Source of the DNA: Oceanobacillus sp. CFH 90083
GTDB taxonomy: Bacteria; Bacillota; Bacilli; Bacillales; Amphibacillaceae
NCBI RefSeq assembly: GCF_009389585.1
Contig: NZ_VIYG01000003.1
Span: 341,144-405,143 of the forward strand
Reading direction: 5' to 3'
DNA length: 64,000 bases
The notes beneath the pieces are model-generated. The model was not told the origin of the DNA. It saw only the letters and a list, made by a program, of their open reading frames with translations, and did no database searches. Both the position numbers and the translations under genes were made by a program. Of the stretch, positions 37,913 to 46,217 are shown one piece after another (position 1 is the first letter of the stretch; the number at the start of each line of letters is the position of its first letter).

Positions 37913-37962
37913 ATTTAGCGGGGTGGCATTTGCGGCATCAGCTGCAGAAACTCCCGCTGAAT
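37913..37962 (+). other. Intercistronic stem-loop between ugpB and GDPD
   Basis: AGCGGG (37917-37922) pairs with CCCGCT (37953-37958), extended outward by ATTT/GAAT-type pairs. No T run follows, so it is more likely an mRNA-stabilising or processing hairpin after the abundant binding-protein cistron than a full terminator. Confidence 0.4.
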
Positions 37963-38008
37963 CAATCAATATTTCATTATATCAACTCAATTTCCAGGAG
38001 GGATTATT

Positions 38009-38770
38009 TTGACAAAAGTATATGGACACCGCGGTATGATGGGAGTATATCCAGAAAATACGTTGCTAAGTTTTGAAAAGGCACTGGAAGCTGGTGTGGA
38101 GGGTTTAGAAATAGATGTACACATGACAAAGGACAGCGAATTTATTGTCATGCATGATGCTACATTAAACCGGACGACAAAAGGAATTGGACCAATCTCT
38201 GAATATACATTCTCGGAAATTCGGGAATTACCATGGAACCATTCCTATTTTTCATCATTCGCAGCCTATGACAACAGCTGGGAGGAAGAGAAAATTCCCT
38301 CCTTGGCGGAAGTGCTTAAATTAGTCAGTTCCTATCCGGATGTTGCGTTGAATATTGAATTAAAAACGTACGAATATATCTATGAAAATATAGAAGAAAG
38401 ATTGATAGACTATGTTGCTAAGTTTCCTGAGGTAAAGCACCGGGTAATATACTCCAGCTTTCACTTGCCTACATTGATTCGTTTACGTCATTATGACCGG
38501 GATGCGCGGCTGGCATGGATTGTTAACCAACCAATTTCCCACCCGGAGGATTATATTGATATTTTGGGGCTAGAGGCGTTACACGTAGGGGTAGAAACAT
38601 TTCTTGAACATATTTATCATTGGCATAAATGGAAGAGACTGCTGCGTGTGTGGACTGTAAATGATAAAGATACGTTGAAGCAATTACTGGATATAAAAGT
38701 GAAAGCAATTATTACAGATTATCCGGATCGTGCTATCTTTTATCGGTGTGAGCGCTATGCCATGGCGTAG
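38009..38770 (+). CDS. Glycerophosphodiester phosphodiesterase, cytosolic (UgpQ-like)
   Basis: A 253-residue GDPD TIM barrel with YGHRGMMGVYPENTLLSFEKA (catalytic His/Arg and Glu, ~5-25), GLEIDVHMTKDSEFIVMHDATLNRTT (Glu, Asp and second His, ~38-63) and LNIELKTYEY. It hydrolyses glycerophosphodiesters to glycerol-3-phosphate and alcohol. With no signal peptide, it would act on diesters imported by the Ugp system. The TTG start at 38009 follows AGGAGGG. It overlaps the next GDPD gene by 14 bp. Confidence 0.9.
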   Translation: MTKVYGHRGMMGVYPENTLLSFEKALEAGVEGLEIDVHMTKDSEFIVMHDATLNRTTKGIGPISEYTFSEIRELPWNHSYFSSFAAYDNSWEEEKIPSLAEVLKLVSSYPDVALNIELKTYEYIYENIEERLIDYVAKFPEVKHRVIYSSFHLPTLIRLRHYDRDARLAWIVNQPISHPEDYIDILGLEALHVGVETFLEHIYHWHKWKRLLRVWTVNDKDTLKQLLDIKVKAIITDYPDRAIFYRCERYAMA

Positions 38771-39641
38771 AATATTACTCAGCTCGGTGATTGCCATTTT
38801 TATGATATCTGGGTTTTTTGAAGCAAAGCCGCAGACACCGCAGGCGACATCAGCATATGGAGCAGAGGCATTGTATGCAAGGGCAGCCGGCAAATCGGAA
38901 TCCGCTTCTGCTGATTTAGAAATTATTGCCCATCGTGGTGCAAATAATATCTTCAATGAGCATACATTGACTGCTTACGAAATTGCTGCTGATGCGGAAG
39001 TGGATTCGATTGAGATTGATTTACGAATGACGAAGGATCATCAATTAATCGCACTTCATGACACGACATTAGATCGTACAACGACAGGAACAGGCGCCCC
39101 GGAAGAATTGACGCTGAACGAAATCAAGCAATTAGATACGGTAGCTGTATTTGGAGGGAAAGTCTATAAGGAACCTGTGCCGACATTAAATGAAATATTT
39201 GCGGCATTTGCGCAAGAAGAGCATTATTATATCGAGACACGTCTGGTGGGTGGCGATACGAAAATGGAAGAGCCTTTTATTCATTTACTGGAGGAGTATG
39301 ATTTATTAGATCCGGAATATGTGAGTTTTCAATCATTCTCTAAAGAAAGCTTGCAAAAAATGCAGGAATTAGCACCGGAAATTCGAACGACGCTTTTATA
39401 TGGCACAGATAAATTTGAGTTAGAGGATGCATTAAATGCTGACGTGGATGTGATCGGGATAGAATCAAGAAATATTACGCAGGATATTGTTGATAAGATC
39501 CAGCAGCAGGGAAAAGAGGTTCATGTATTTTTCACAGACGAACGGACGCAGCTCGTTGAACAGCAGCGTGTGATAATGTATGGAGTGGATGGGGTTTTTA
39601 CAGATGATATTGAATTTACAAAGCAGGTTATTGGGCAGTGA
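38757..39641 (+). CDS. Glycerophosphodiester phosphodiesterase, exported
   Basis: A 294-residue protein with a basic N-terminus and a hydrophobic segment (about 5-22), so secreted or membrane-anchored. The GDPD barrel follows: IIAHRGANNIFNEHTLTAYE (~56-75), SIEIDLRMTKDHQLIALHDTTLDRTTTG. A typical ELK catalytic position reads ETRL (~168). It probably releases glycerol phosphate outside the membrane from lipids or teichoic acid. The start at 38757 has GGTGTGAG upstream and overlaps the previous gene. Confidence 0.85.
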   Translation: MPWRRILLSSVIAIFMISGFFEAKPQTPQATSAYGAEALYARAAGKSESASADLEIIAHRGANNIFNEHTLTAYEIAADAEVDSIEIDLRMTKDHQLIALHDTTLDRTTTGTGAPEELTLNEIKQLDTVAVFGGKVYKEPVPTLNEIFAAFAQEEHYYIETRLVGGDTKMEEPFIHLLEEYDLLDPEYVSFQSFSKESLQKMQELAPEIRTTLLYGTDKFELEDALNADVDVIGIESRNITQDIVDKIQQQGKEVHVFFTDERTQLVEQQRVIMYGVDGVFTDDIEFTKQVIGQ

Positions 39642-39662
39642 AAGATGTGATTGTTTATATAG

Positions 39663-39704
39663 AACCTCACAGAGTCGTCTCCTTCTGACTTTGTGAGGTT
39701 TTTT
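39663..39704 (+). terminator. Terminator of the ugp-GDPD operon
   Basis: AACCTCACA (39663-39671) pairs with TGTGAGGTT (39692-39700), with an inner AGTC/GACT pairing and a T run after it. Confidence 0.85.
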
Positions 39705-39739
39705 AATGACTATTTTTATTGGAAAAGAGAATCTATCTT

Positions 39740-39884
39740 TTAGCACAGGAATTCAAATCTTAATTTATTATCAGCTATACTTTTTATAATCTTTAGAGCA
39801 TCAGCAAGTTCATATCCAAAGGTTGTAAAACAGTCTGTATAACCCCATAAGCTTGACTTCATGTGGCTGTCAAAGAGAATGCCG
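39740..39884 (-). pseudogene. C-terminal fragment of a GyrI-like/AraC effector-binding protein
   Basis: About 40 minus-strand codons end GYTDCFTTFGYELADALKII, KSIADNKLRFEFLC, stop at 39742-39740. This aligns with the tail of the regulator at 45277-46131 (VYTEWFPTSGYELADAPEII). Upstream the frame is closed by a stop and the rest of the domain is gone. It is a decayed second copy of that regulator type. Confidence 0.65.
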
Positions 39885-40093
39885 TATTAATTGCTATATC
39901 CAATAGCCTCTAAGGATATTCACACAGTATAATAATCTAATACAGCCCGATCTGTGACAATTCTCAAAGTATATCCCAATCAATGATTCCCTATGCTTTT
40001 CTAAATGATGATATTATATGAAAAATAATGAAATATTTTTTCGTTGTTTTATCTATTTTAAAAAATAAATACCCAATAGTCCGTTTTTAGATT

Positions 40094-40148
40094 AAAGCTT
40101 TATGCAAGGATCCAAAACTAGTATGGTCCATTGCATAAAGCTTTTAAT
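40094..40148. terminator. Strong hairpin in the gap before the sugar isomerase
   Basis: AAAGCTTTATGCAA (40094-40107) pairs perfectly with TTGCATAAAGCTTT (40131-40144), with T-rich sequence on the right. It probably ended transcripts of genes now decayed on either side. Confidence 0.65.
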
Positions 40149-40196
40149 TTTACAAATAACCGGTAGTCTCCTGCTTTATCGCTCCAGTATTAACTT

Positions 40197-40290
40197 TTAA
40201 ACATCCAATACTTCTTCTGCAATCCGATCTGATGTACTTACAAACGTGCTATACAATTGAATTAACCGAAATGCATCGATTCCCCCTGTA
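40197..40290 (-). pseudogene. Unidentified coding-like fragment
   Basis: A minus-strand frame reads GGIDAFRLIQLYSTFVSTSD followed by RIAEEVLDV and a stop at 40199-40197. It is protein-like but too short to assign. The rest of 39885-40408 has no gene; GAGGAGG near 40393-40399 is the ribosome binding site of the next gene. Confidence 0.3.
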
Positions 40291-40408
40291 GATATCTATG
40301 TTTTATCACTTTCTTTGAAAAAACATGAAATTAAAAGAAAAATAATGATTGAAAATGGAAAGTTATGATGTTATTATAAAACTGAAAAGAAATGAGGAGG
40401 ATTTAAAA

Positions 40409-41335
40409 ATGAAAACAGCAACAAGGATCAATTCCTTTTTACCCAAATTTGAAAATGATTTAGAGAAAGTTTTTGAAGAATTTAAACGTATTGGACTAAG
40501 CCATGTAGATTTAAATTACCCGGAACATGTAATGGGTTTTTCTTCTGAGGAAATGAAAGCTCTTTTAGAAAGATACAATCTTAAAGCAAATGGAGTGGCG
40601 CTGAGATTTAGAAATGAGTTTATCAATGGTGAACTAGGAAACGCCGACGTTAACATTTCTCAAGAAGCTTTAAATTTATGTAAAAAAGCTGCAGATTATT
40701 GCAGGGAAATTCAAGGTGAAGTAGTCACTATATGGTTGGGGTTTGATGGTTTTGATTATTCATTTCAAATAAATTATGAAAAAGTTTGGCAACAAATTAA
40801 AAACTGCCTGATTGAAATTGCTGACTATGCACCAGACATTAAAATTAGTATTGAATATAAGCCTTTCCAACCTCGAGCTTACGCTTTTATAGACAGTTTG
40901 GGAATTGCGATGACAATGGTCAATGAAGTGAATCGAAGTAATATAGGTATTACGTTAGACTACTGCCATATGCTAATGAAACATGAGAACCCTGCTTATG
41001 GAGCAAGCATTTTGGGAAGTAAAAATAAATTATTTGGGGTCCATTTGAATGATGGCTATGGGCTTAATGACGATGGATTAATGATTGGAACTAGCAGTTT
41101 AGTGAAAACATTTGAATTTTTATACTATACAAAATTACACGATTATAATCATGCTATTTATTTTGATACTTTTCCAGTTATTGAAGATCCAGTTGAAGAA
41201 TGTGAAAGTAATTTAAAAATGATTAAGAGAATTGATGAAAAAATCGAAAAAATTGGTATGGAAAAAATCGGATCGATTATTGAACAAAATAGTGGTGTCA
41301 AAGTAAGTGAATTGGTACTGGAAATCTTAGCTTAA
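40409..41335 (+). CDS. Sugar isomerase/epimerase, TIM barrel (xylose isomerase-like, AP endonuclease 2 family)
   Basis: A 308-residue metal-dependent TIM barrel. Ligand-type motifs in order: ISIEYKPFQPRAYAF (Glu, ~152), ITLDYCHMLMKHENP (Asp and His, ~187), FGVHLNDGYGLNDDGLMIGT (His, ~217) and YFDTFPV (Asp, ~257). This Glu-Asp-His-Asp set is that of the L-rhamnose isomerase-like branch, known for D-allose/D-allulose interconversion, more than of tagatose epimerases. It is the first gene of a PTS-AlsE-RpiB cluster, so an aldo/ketohexose isomerase role is likely. The start at 40409 follows GAGGAGG. Confidence 0.75.
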   Translation: MKTATRINSFLPKFENDLEKVFEEFKRIGLSHVDLNYPEHVMGFSSEEMKALLERYNLKANGVALRFRNEFINGELGNADVNISQEALNLCKKAADYCREIQGEVVTIWLGFDGFDYSFQINYEKVWQQIKNCLIEIADYAPDIKISIEYKPFQPRAYAFIDSLGIAMTMVNEVNRSNIGITLDYCHMLMKHENPAYGASILGSKNKLFGVHLNDGYGLNDDGLMIGTSSLVKTFEFLYYTKLHDYNHAIYFDTFPVIEDPVEECESNLKMIKRIDEKIEKIGMEKIGSIIEQNSGVKVSELVLEILA

Positions 41336-41373
41336 GGTTTCCAGTGCCAATAATAAAATAGGAGGATTAAAAA

Positions 41374-42744
41374 ATGGATTACAAAAAAATGGCACAAGAA
41401 ATTCTAAATGAAATTGGCGGAACAGAAAATATTTCCAACATGACTCATTGCGCAACAAGACTTAGGCTTACATTAAAAGACACCTCCTTAGCAGATAATA
41501 AGTCTGTAGAAGCTATTGATGGGGTAATTAATGTAGTTAATAAAGCAGGTCAGTATCAGCTTTTAATCGGCACAGAAGTACCAAAGCTTTATGATGAATT
41601 TGAAGCTTTAGTAAAAGGGGATTCTATGAATCTGACAGAGGAGAAGAATGAAAAGTCAGGCAGCATCATAAGCAATGTGTTTTCAGCCATTTCAGCAATT
41701 TTTGCCCCCTTACTGCCAGCTTTAGCTGGATCAGGTATTCTGAGAGGGTTACTGATTTTAGCAGTACAAGCAGGAATTATTAGTGAAGACAGTGGGACGT
41801 ATACTATTTTATTTGTAGCTTCCATGAGTGTATTTTATTTTCTCCCTGTTTTGTTAGCGTTTACTTCAGCGAGAAGATTCGGGGCCAGTCCCTATATTTC
41901 AGTACTAATTGGAGCTTCGCTGATTCATCCGGATTTCATTTCATTAATGGGAAGTGCAGGAAATGGTGCGACAACGGAATTTTTTAGTATCCCTGTTGTT
42001 TTGATGAATTATAATTCTACAGTCGTACCAATTATTTTATCTATTTGGGCCTTTTCCTATCTGTATAAATTTTTAGATAAACGTATTCCAGAAAGCTTGA
42101 AATTAGTTGTTGTTCCTCTTATTTCTTTAGTAATTATGATTCCGCTGACAATGATAGTTATTGGACCTATTGGGGTATATAGCGGGGAAGCGGTCGCGAA
42201 TGTTGTTAACTGGTTAATTGAAAGAAGCAGTGTTTTAACAGGAATTCTTGTTGGCGGTGGCTGGAGCGTATTAGTAAGTCTAGGCATTCACTGGGCTGTA
42301 AATCCAATTATGATTAATAATGTTTCCACTTATGGATTTGATTATATTGTACCTTTTACCTTTGCTTGTAATTTTGCGGTTATTGGAACAACTATCGGTG
42401 TCTACCTTAAAGCAAAGGATAAAAAACTAAGAAGTTTTTCATTAACAGGTTTAGTTACCATTGCACTTTCAGCTATTATCGAAGCAACATTATTTGGTTT
42501 ACTGGTTAAAAATAAAAAGTTATTTTTAGCTCAGATTATAGGGGGAGCTGTTGGGGGTGCTTATCTCGGCTTAATGAAAGTTGTAGCAAATGCTTTTGTT
42601 TTTGGTAGTGTAACAACGTTCCCTGCTTTTGTACAAGATAATGGAGCTAACTTTTTACACGCTATGATTGGATTACTCATTTCGTTAGCCGTAGCAGCAA
42701 TCTTGTCGTTTATCTTTACAAGAAAAGATGAGAAGCTGGTATAA
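41374..42744 (+). CDS. PTS IIBC component, glucose/beta-glucoside superfamily
   Basis: A 456-residue fusion. The IIB domain (1-85) has the phosphocysteine MTHCATRLRLTLKD (Cys26). A linker is followed by IIC (about 105-450) with IFAPLLPALAGSGILRGLL, GASPYISVLIGASLIHPDF and about ten membrane helices. There is no fused IIA and no IIA gene nearby, so phosphate must come from a IIA elsewhere (for example glucose-type IIA). The sugar specificity is inferred from neighbours: a hexose entering as hexose-6-phosphate for AlsE/RpiB-type enzymes. GGAGG precedes the ATG. Confidence 0.88.
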   Translation: MDYKKMAQEILNEIGGTENISNMTHCATRLRLTLKDTSLADNKSVEAIDGVINVVNKAGQYQLLIGTEVPKLYDEFEALVKGDSMNLTEEKNEKSGSIISNVFSAISAIFAPLLPALAGSGILRGLLILAVQAGIISEDSGTYTILFVASMSVFYFLPVLLAFTSARRFGASPYISVLIGASLIHPDFISLMGSAGNGATTEFFSIPVVLMNYNSTVVPIILSIWAFSYLYKFLDKRIPESLKLVVVPLISLVIMIPLTMIVIGPIGVYSGEAVANVVNWLIERSSVLTGILVGGGWSVLVSLGIHWAVNPIMINNVSTYGFDYIVPFTFACNFAVIGTTIGVYLKAKDKKLRSFSLTGLVTIALSAIIEATLFGLLVKNKKLFLAQIIGGAVGGAYLGLMKVVANAFVFGSVTTFPAFVQDNGANFLHAMIGLLISLAVAAILSFIFTRKDEKLV

Positions 42745-42820
42745 GAAACACAATAATTTAAATCGATATAATTGATAAAAACATTTATTAAACCTTTATC
42801 AGAGGAGTGAAGCCGACGTT

Positions 42821-43462
42821 ATGCTTATTTGTCCTTCTATGATGTGTGCAAATTTTGATAGCTTACAAAAGGAAGTAAGAGAATTAGATATTGCTGGTGC
42901 AGATATTTTCCATATTGATATAATGGATGGTCATTTTGTCCCTAATTTTGGGATGGGGCTGCAGGATATTGAGGCCATAAAAAAAGCAACCAAAAAGCAG
43001 GTCGATGTTCATCTAATGATATCGAATCCAGGAGACTATATAGAGCTATTTGCCGGCTTCGGCGTTGATATTATATATATTCATCCCGAATCAGATAATC
43101 ATCCGACTCGTACTCTTGACAAAATAAAAGAAAAAGGCAAAAAGGCAGGGATTGCAATAAATCCTGGTACCTCAATTCACCAGATTGAGGAGCTTCTTCT
43201 ATTAGTTGATTATGTGCTGGTGATGACTGTAAATCCAGGGTTTTCTGGTCAAAAATATCTTAACTATGTAGATGAGAAAATAATAAAATTAGTCAATTTA
43301 AAAAATGAAAATTCATTTGAAATTATTGTAGATGGAGCTGTATCACCAGCTGTAATGAAAAAATTAAGTGGGATTGGCGTTGATGGTTTTGTATTAGGAA
43401 CTTCTGCATTATTCGGAAAGAAGCAAAAGTATACAGAGTTAATGAAAAATTTTAAATCATAG
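42821..43462 (+). CDS. Ribulose-/allulose-phosphate 3-epimerase family (AlsE-like)
   Basis: A 213-residue TIM barrel of the RPE family. It has LICPSMMCANFDSLQKEV at the N-terminus, ADIFHIDIMDGHFVPNFGMG (~29), VDVHLMISNPGDYI (~61), LVMTVNPGFSGQKYL (~134), and IVDGAVSPAVMKKLSGIG with FVLGTSALF. The PSxMC start and the GTSALF end resemble AlsE (allulose-6-P to fructose-6-P) more than housekeeping Rpe (usually PSxLSADF and GSAIF). With RpiB next to it, C6 epimerisation is favoured, but pentose-phosphate epimerase activity cannot be excluded. Confidence 0.78.
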   Translation: MLICPSMMCANFDSLQKEVRELDIAGADIFHIDIMDGHFVPNFGMGLQDIEAIKKATKKQVDVHLMISNPGDYIELFAGFGVDIIYIHPESDNHPTRTLDKIKEKGKKAGIAINPGTSIHQIEELLLLVDYVLVMTVNPGFSGQKYLNYVDEKIIKLVNLKNENSFEIIVDGAVSPAVMKKLSGIGVDGFVLGTSALFGKKQKYTELMKNFKS

Positions 43463-43481
43463 AAAAAGGAGCTGGCAACTA

Positions 43482-43919
43482 ATGAAAATAGCAATTGGAT
43501 CAGATCATGTTGGATATGAATTAAAGCCTGCAATGATAGAATATTTACAAGATCTTGGGTGCTCTGTTAAAGATTTTGGTACGAGGTCAAATGCACGTGT
43601 TGATTATCCTGATTATAGCAAAAAAGTATCTGAAGCAGTTCTTTCTGGAGAATTTGAGCGGGGAATTCTGATATGTGGAACAGGCGTAGGTATTTCCATT
43701 GCAGCTAATAAGATAAAAGGAATTCGGGCAGTTGTTTGCAGCGAACCTTATTCTGCCAAGCTATCAAAAGAGCACAATAATACGAATATTCTTGCTTTAG
43801 GTTCCAGAGTTGTAGGGAAAGAGTTAGCAAAAATGATTGTAAATGAATGGCTGGGAGCTGAATTTGAAGGCGGCCGTCATTCCAAAAGAATTGAGAAAAT
43901 TGCAAAGTTAGAAGAGTAA
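43482..43919 (+). CDS. rpiB: RpiB/LacAB family sugar-phosphate isomerase
   Basis: A 145-residue protein. It starts KIAIGSDHVGYELKPAMIEY with the conserved DH; catalytic Cys lies in GILICGTGVGISIAANK (~65) and His in NIRAV-equivalent and EGGRHSKRI (~130) positions. RpiB isomerises ribose-5-P/ribulose-5-P, and some members also use allose-6-P/allulose-6-P. Being last in this PTS cluster, it may supply the allose-6-P step. A terminator follows. Confidence 0.88.
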   Translation: MKIAIGSDHVGYELKPAMIEYLQDLGCSVKDFGTRSNARVDYPDYSKKVSEAVLSGEFERGILICGTGVGISIAANKIKGIRAVVCSEPYSAKLSKEHNNTNILALGSRVVGKELAKMIVNEWLGAEFEGGRHSKRIEKIAKLEE

Positions 43920-43938
43920 AATATACTATTTTAAAGGC

Positions 43939-43985
43939 AGCAAGATCAATGATGAAATCAAACTTCATTGATCTTGCTATTTTTA
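43939..43985 (+). terminator. Terminator of the isomerase-PTS operon
   Basis: AGCAAGATCAATGA (43939-43952) pairs perfectly with TCATTGATCTTGCT (43965-43978), followed by ATTTTTATT. Confidence 0.85.
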
Positions 43986-44021
43986 TTGTAAAGATAAATG
44001 TATTTTTATCATGGATCACTA

Positions 44022-44050
44022 AAAAATGATAAAATATAATTATCATTTTT
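44022..44050. promoter_or_regulatory. Inverted repeat over -10 box, candidate DeoR operator
   Basis: AAAAATGATAA (44022-44032) and TTATCATTTTT (44040-44050) are perfect inverted arms separated by AATATAA. TATAAT (44035-44040) inside it is the likely -10 of the deoR gene, so binding would autorepress. Confidence 0.55.
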
Positions 44051-44070
44051 ACATGTAAGGAGGAAAAGAT

Positions 44071-44811
44071 TTGATTCCTTATGAGAGACAGGAAAAAATT
44101 CTTGAAAAGCTTAGCAAAGAGGAAATTTTAAAAATGGAAGAATTACATCATTTGATTCCCAATGTATCCATCTCCACCCTAAGAAGAGATTTGAAGGAAT
44201 TAGAGAAAAAAGGGAAAGTTGTTATGCTAACTGGTGGAGCAGTGAAAGTATCCTCACCAACTGCAGAGTTATCTATAACAGCAAAACAATCATTACATGC
44301 CGAGGAGAAAGAGACTATTGCTGCATTAGCTGCAAAGCTAATCAATAATGGAGATGTAATCTATCTGGATTCTGGCTCCACCTGTACGGCACTATTAAAC
44401 AAAATTATTGATAAGAAAATTAGTATAATTACTACTAATGCTAGTGTACTGGGTATTTCTCAAGAAATTCAGGCAGAAATAATCGTTTTGGGCGGTAAAT
44501 ACAATCCAAATATTTCATCGTTAAATGGCCCTTTGGCGGATAATAACATTCAAAATTTTTATTTCGATAAATCATTTTTAGGAGCTAATGGAATAGATTT
44601 ATTTAAAGGAGCAAGTACACCAAATCTTGTTGAGGCAAATAAAAAAAGACATGTTATTAATAACTCTAAAAAAACCTTCTTACTTTGTGATGACTCAAAA
44701 TTTCATGTTAATTCTACTGTGAAAGCTTTTGATTTAAATGAGGTAACACTGATATCAAATAAATACGACAAGGAAATAGCCAATGTAACAGAATTAATAT
44801 ATCCTGATTAA
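44071..44811 (+). CDS. DeoR/GlpR family transcriptional regulator
   Basis: A 246-residue protein. The N-terminal DeoR winged helix (1-57) starts MIPYERQEKILEKLSKEE, with VSISTLRRDLKELEKKGKVV and TGGAV. The C-terminal DeoRC sensor (from ~75) has AALAAKLINNGDVIYLDSGS and TTNASVLGISQEI. Such proteins sense phosphosugars. It starts with TTG nine bases after AAGGAGG, has its own promoter with an inverted repeat, and most likely controls the upstream isomerase-PTS-AlsE-RpiB operon. Confidence 0.88.
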   Translation: MIPYERQEKILEKLSKEEILKMEELHHLIPNVSISTLRRDLKELEKKGKVVMLTGGAVKVSSPTAELSITAKQSLHAEEKETIAALAAKLINNGDVIYLDSGSTCTALLNKIIDKKISIITTNASVLGISQEIQAEIIVLGGKYNPNISSLNGPLADNNIQNFYFDKSFLGANGIDLFKGASTPNLVEANKKRHVINNSKKTFLLCDDSKFHVNSTVKAFDLNEVTLISNKYDKEIANVTELIYPD

Positions 44812-44922
44812 TTTACTGTATTACTAGCTTTGTCAGGCTATATATAATGAATGCATTTCATAATTGTTTTTTTATTTGCTTGGCAGTGAATATGATTACA
44901 TTATTTTTGAAGATAATAGAAA

Positions 44923-45079
44923 AGGGTGTTCAAAAAGTCGCCAAATGACAAGCTGTGAGGTAAGGTCCTTCTGCTAAAACCGTCCACATCATAGAGGCAG
45001 CACTGCACGCGCAAAGCCCATTCCTAAAAAAATAAACGCTTTAATGCACGAGTCAATTGGTACCCTTTTTGAACACACT
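44923..45079. repeat. 157-bp element with 15-bp terminal inverted repeats (family copy 2)
   Basis: The left end AGGGTGTTCAAAAAG (44923-44937) is inverted at CTTTTTGAACACACT (45065-45079) with one mismatch. It has no coding capacity. The left interior (GTCGCCAAATGACAAGC ... AAGGTCC) resembles the copy at 63457-63523. It behaves like a MITE or a repeat-borne terminator. The rest of 44812-45276 has no gene. Confidence 0.6.
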
Positions 45080-45276
45080 AGAAAAAATATAATCTTTTTG
45101 AGCACGGGAATCCGATTCGTTTTTCTGTTTTGTTTCATAATATGCAAACGGACAATAACCAATTGAACAATATTTAAATAAATCAAAATAGAGTAACTGT
45201 GCGTTTGCTGATTTGATGCCTATGGAAGAACTTCAAAGCCCCGCTATGCAGCAAATAAAGTATTGGAAGAAAACCT

Positions 45277-46131
45277 CTAATCTTTATAGTGTACAGGAAT
45301 CCAAATTTCCGTTTTCGTATCATGAACACTATTTATAATTTCTGGAGCATCAGCAAGCTCATATCCCGAGGTCGGGAACCATTCTGTATAAACCCGGCTC
45401 CATGTATCTGTAAAAGCATCAGGGGTATCCCCTTCTGCATCAAATACTGCCCATTGCTGTTTGGGAACATTTAACACAGCAAGATTGGCTGGGGCGGCTT
45501 GCTCTGTGACAACAGCAATATAATATTCCAGCGCCTCTTCATTTGGCTCTTCTCCATGACAAGTATTCACTGTCATATTCAGTATCCCGTTTAAATCGGT
45601 ATCTTCTGAGCTCAGCATTTCCAGCCTGGCATAATCTTCATCGGTGAGCGTATTCCATAATGACGGATTAAAATCTCCATTTTCCGGATGCATCACTTCC
45701 TTGTACCCGACAACTTGAAAAGCCGCTTTTTCTACAAAACGATATTTCATTTCAACATCTCCCTTAACAGAAATATGGAAGGTAATTCGTGGATATGCTT
45801 TGAGCGAAACTCCTGTCTGCTTTACTATACTTGGCAGAACCTGGTGCAATTCCTGAAAGGCTCTGGAGAACGAATCAGGAGATTGGTAACCATATTTTAA
45901 TGCTACATCTATCACCTTCCTGCCGCTGTCCCGTAATTCCAATGCTGCTAATGTTAATCGGCGCCTGCGTACATATTCAGATAACGGGATGCCGGCAAGA
46001 AAGGAAAACATTCGTTTGAAATGATGTTCCGAAAAACAGGCAATTCGGGCTGCCTGCTGATAATTCATTTCCTTATCTAAATGTGCTTCGATATAGTCGA
46101 TAGCAGCATTCATGGAATCAAGCGTATCCAT
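45277..46131 (-). CDS. AraC family regulator with GyrI-like effector-binding domain
   Basis: A 284-residue protein. AraC-type double HTH at the N-terminus (about 5-105) has YQQAARIACFSEHHFKRMFS and VIDVALKYGYQSPDSFSRAF. A GyrI-like small-molecule domain (about 125-284) includes VEKAAFQVVGYKEVMHP and a tail SGYELADAPEIINSVHD. The architecture is like Rob or Bacillus drug/metabolite-responsive activators. The start at 46131 has a perfect GAGGAGGTGA upstream. A decayed relative of its C-terminus lies at 39740-39884. Confidence 0.88.
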   Translation of the reverse strand: MDTLDSMNAAIDYIEAHLDKEMNYQQAARIACFSEHHFKRMFSFLAGIPLSEYVRRRRLTLAALELRDSGRKVIDVALKYGYQSPDSFSRAFQELHQVLPSIVKQTGVSLKAYPRITFHISVKGDVEMKYRFVEKAAFQVVGYKEVMHPENGDFNPSLWNTLTDEDYARLEMLSSEDTDLNGILNMTVNTCHGEEPNEEALEYYIAVVTEQAAPANLAVLNVPKQQWAVFDAEGDTPDAFTDTWSRVYTEWFPTSGYELADAPEIINSVHDTKTEIWIPVHYKD

Positions 46132-46217
46132 GTGATCACCTCCTCTTCTATGAAAGAATAACAATGAATATCGGTTGCTTCCCGACAATCTAAGTTCCGT
46201 TTTGTCGGAAAGGTTTA

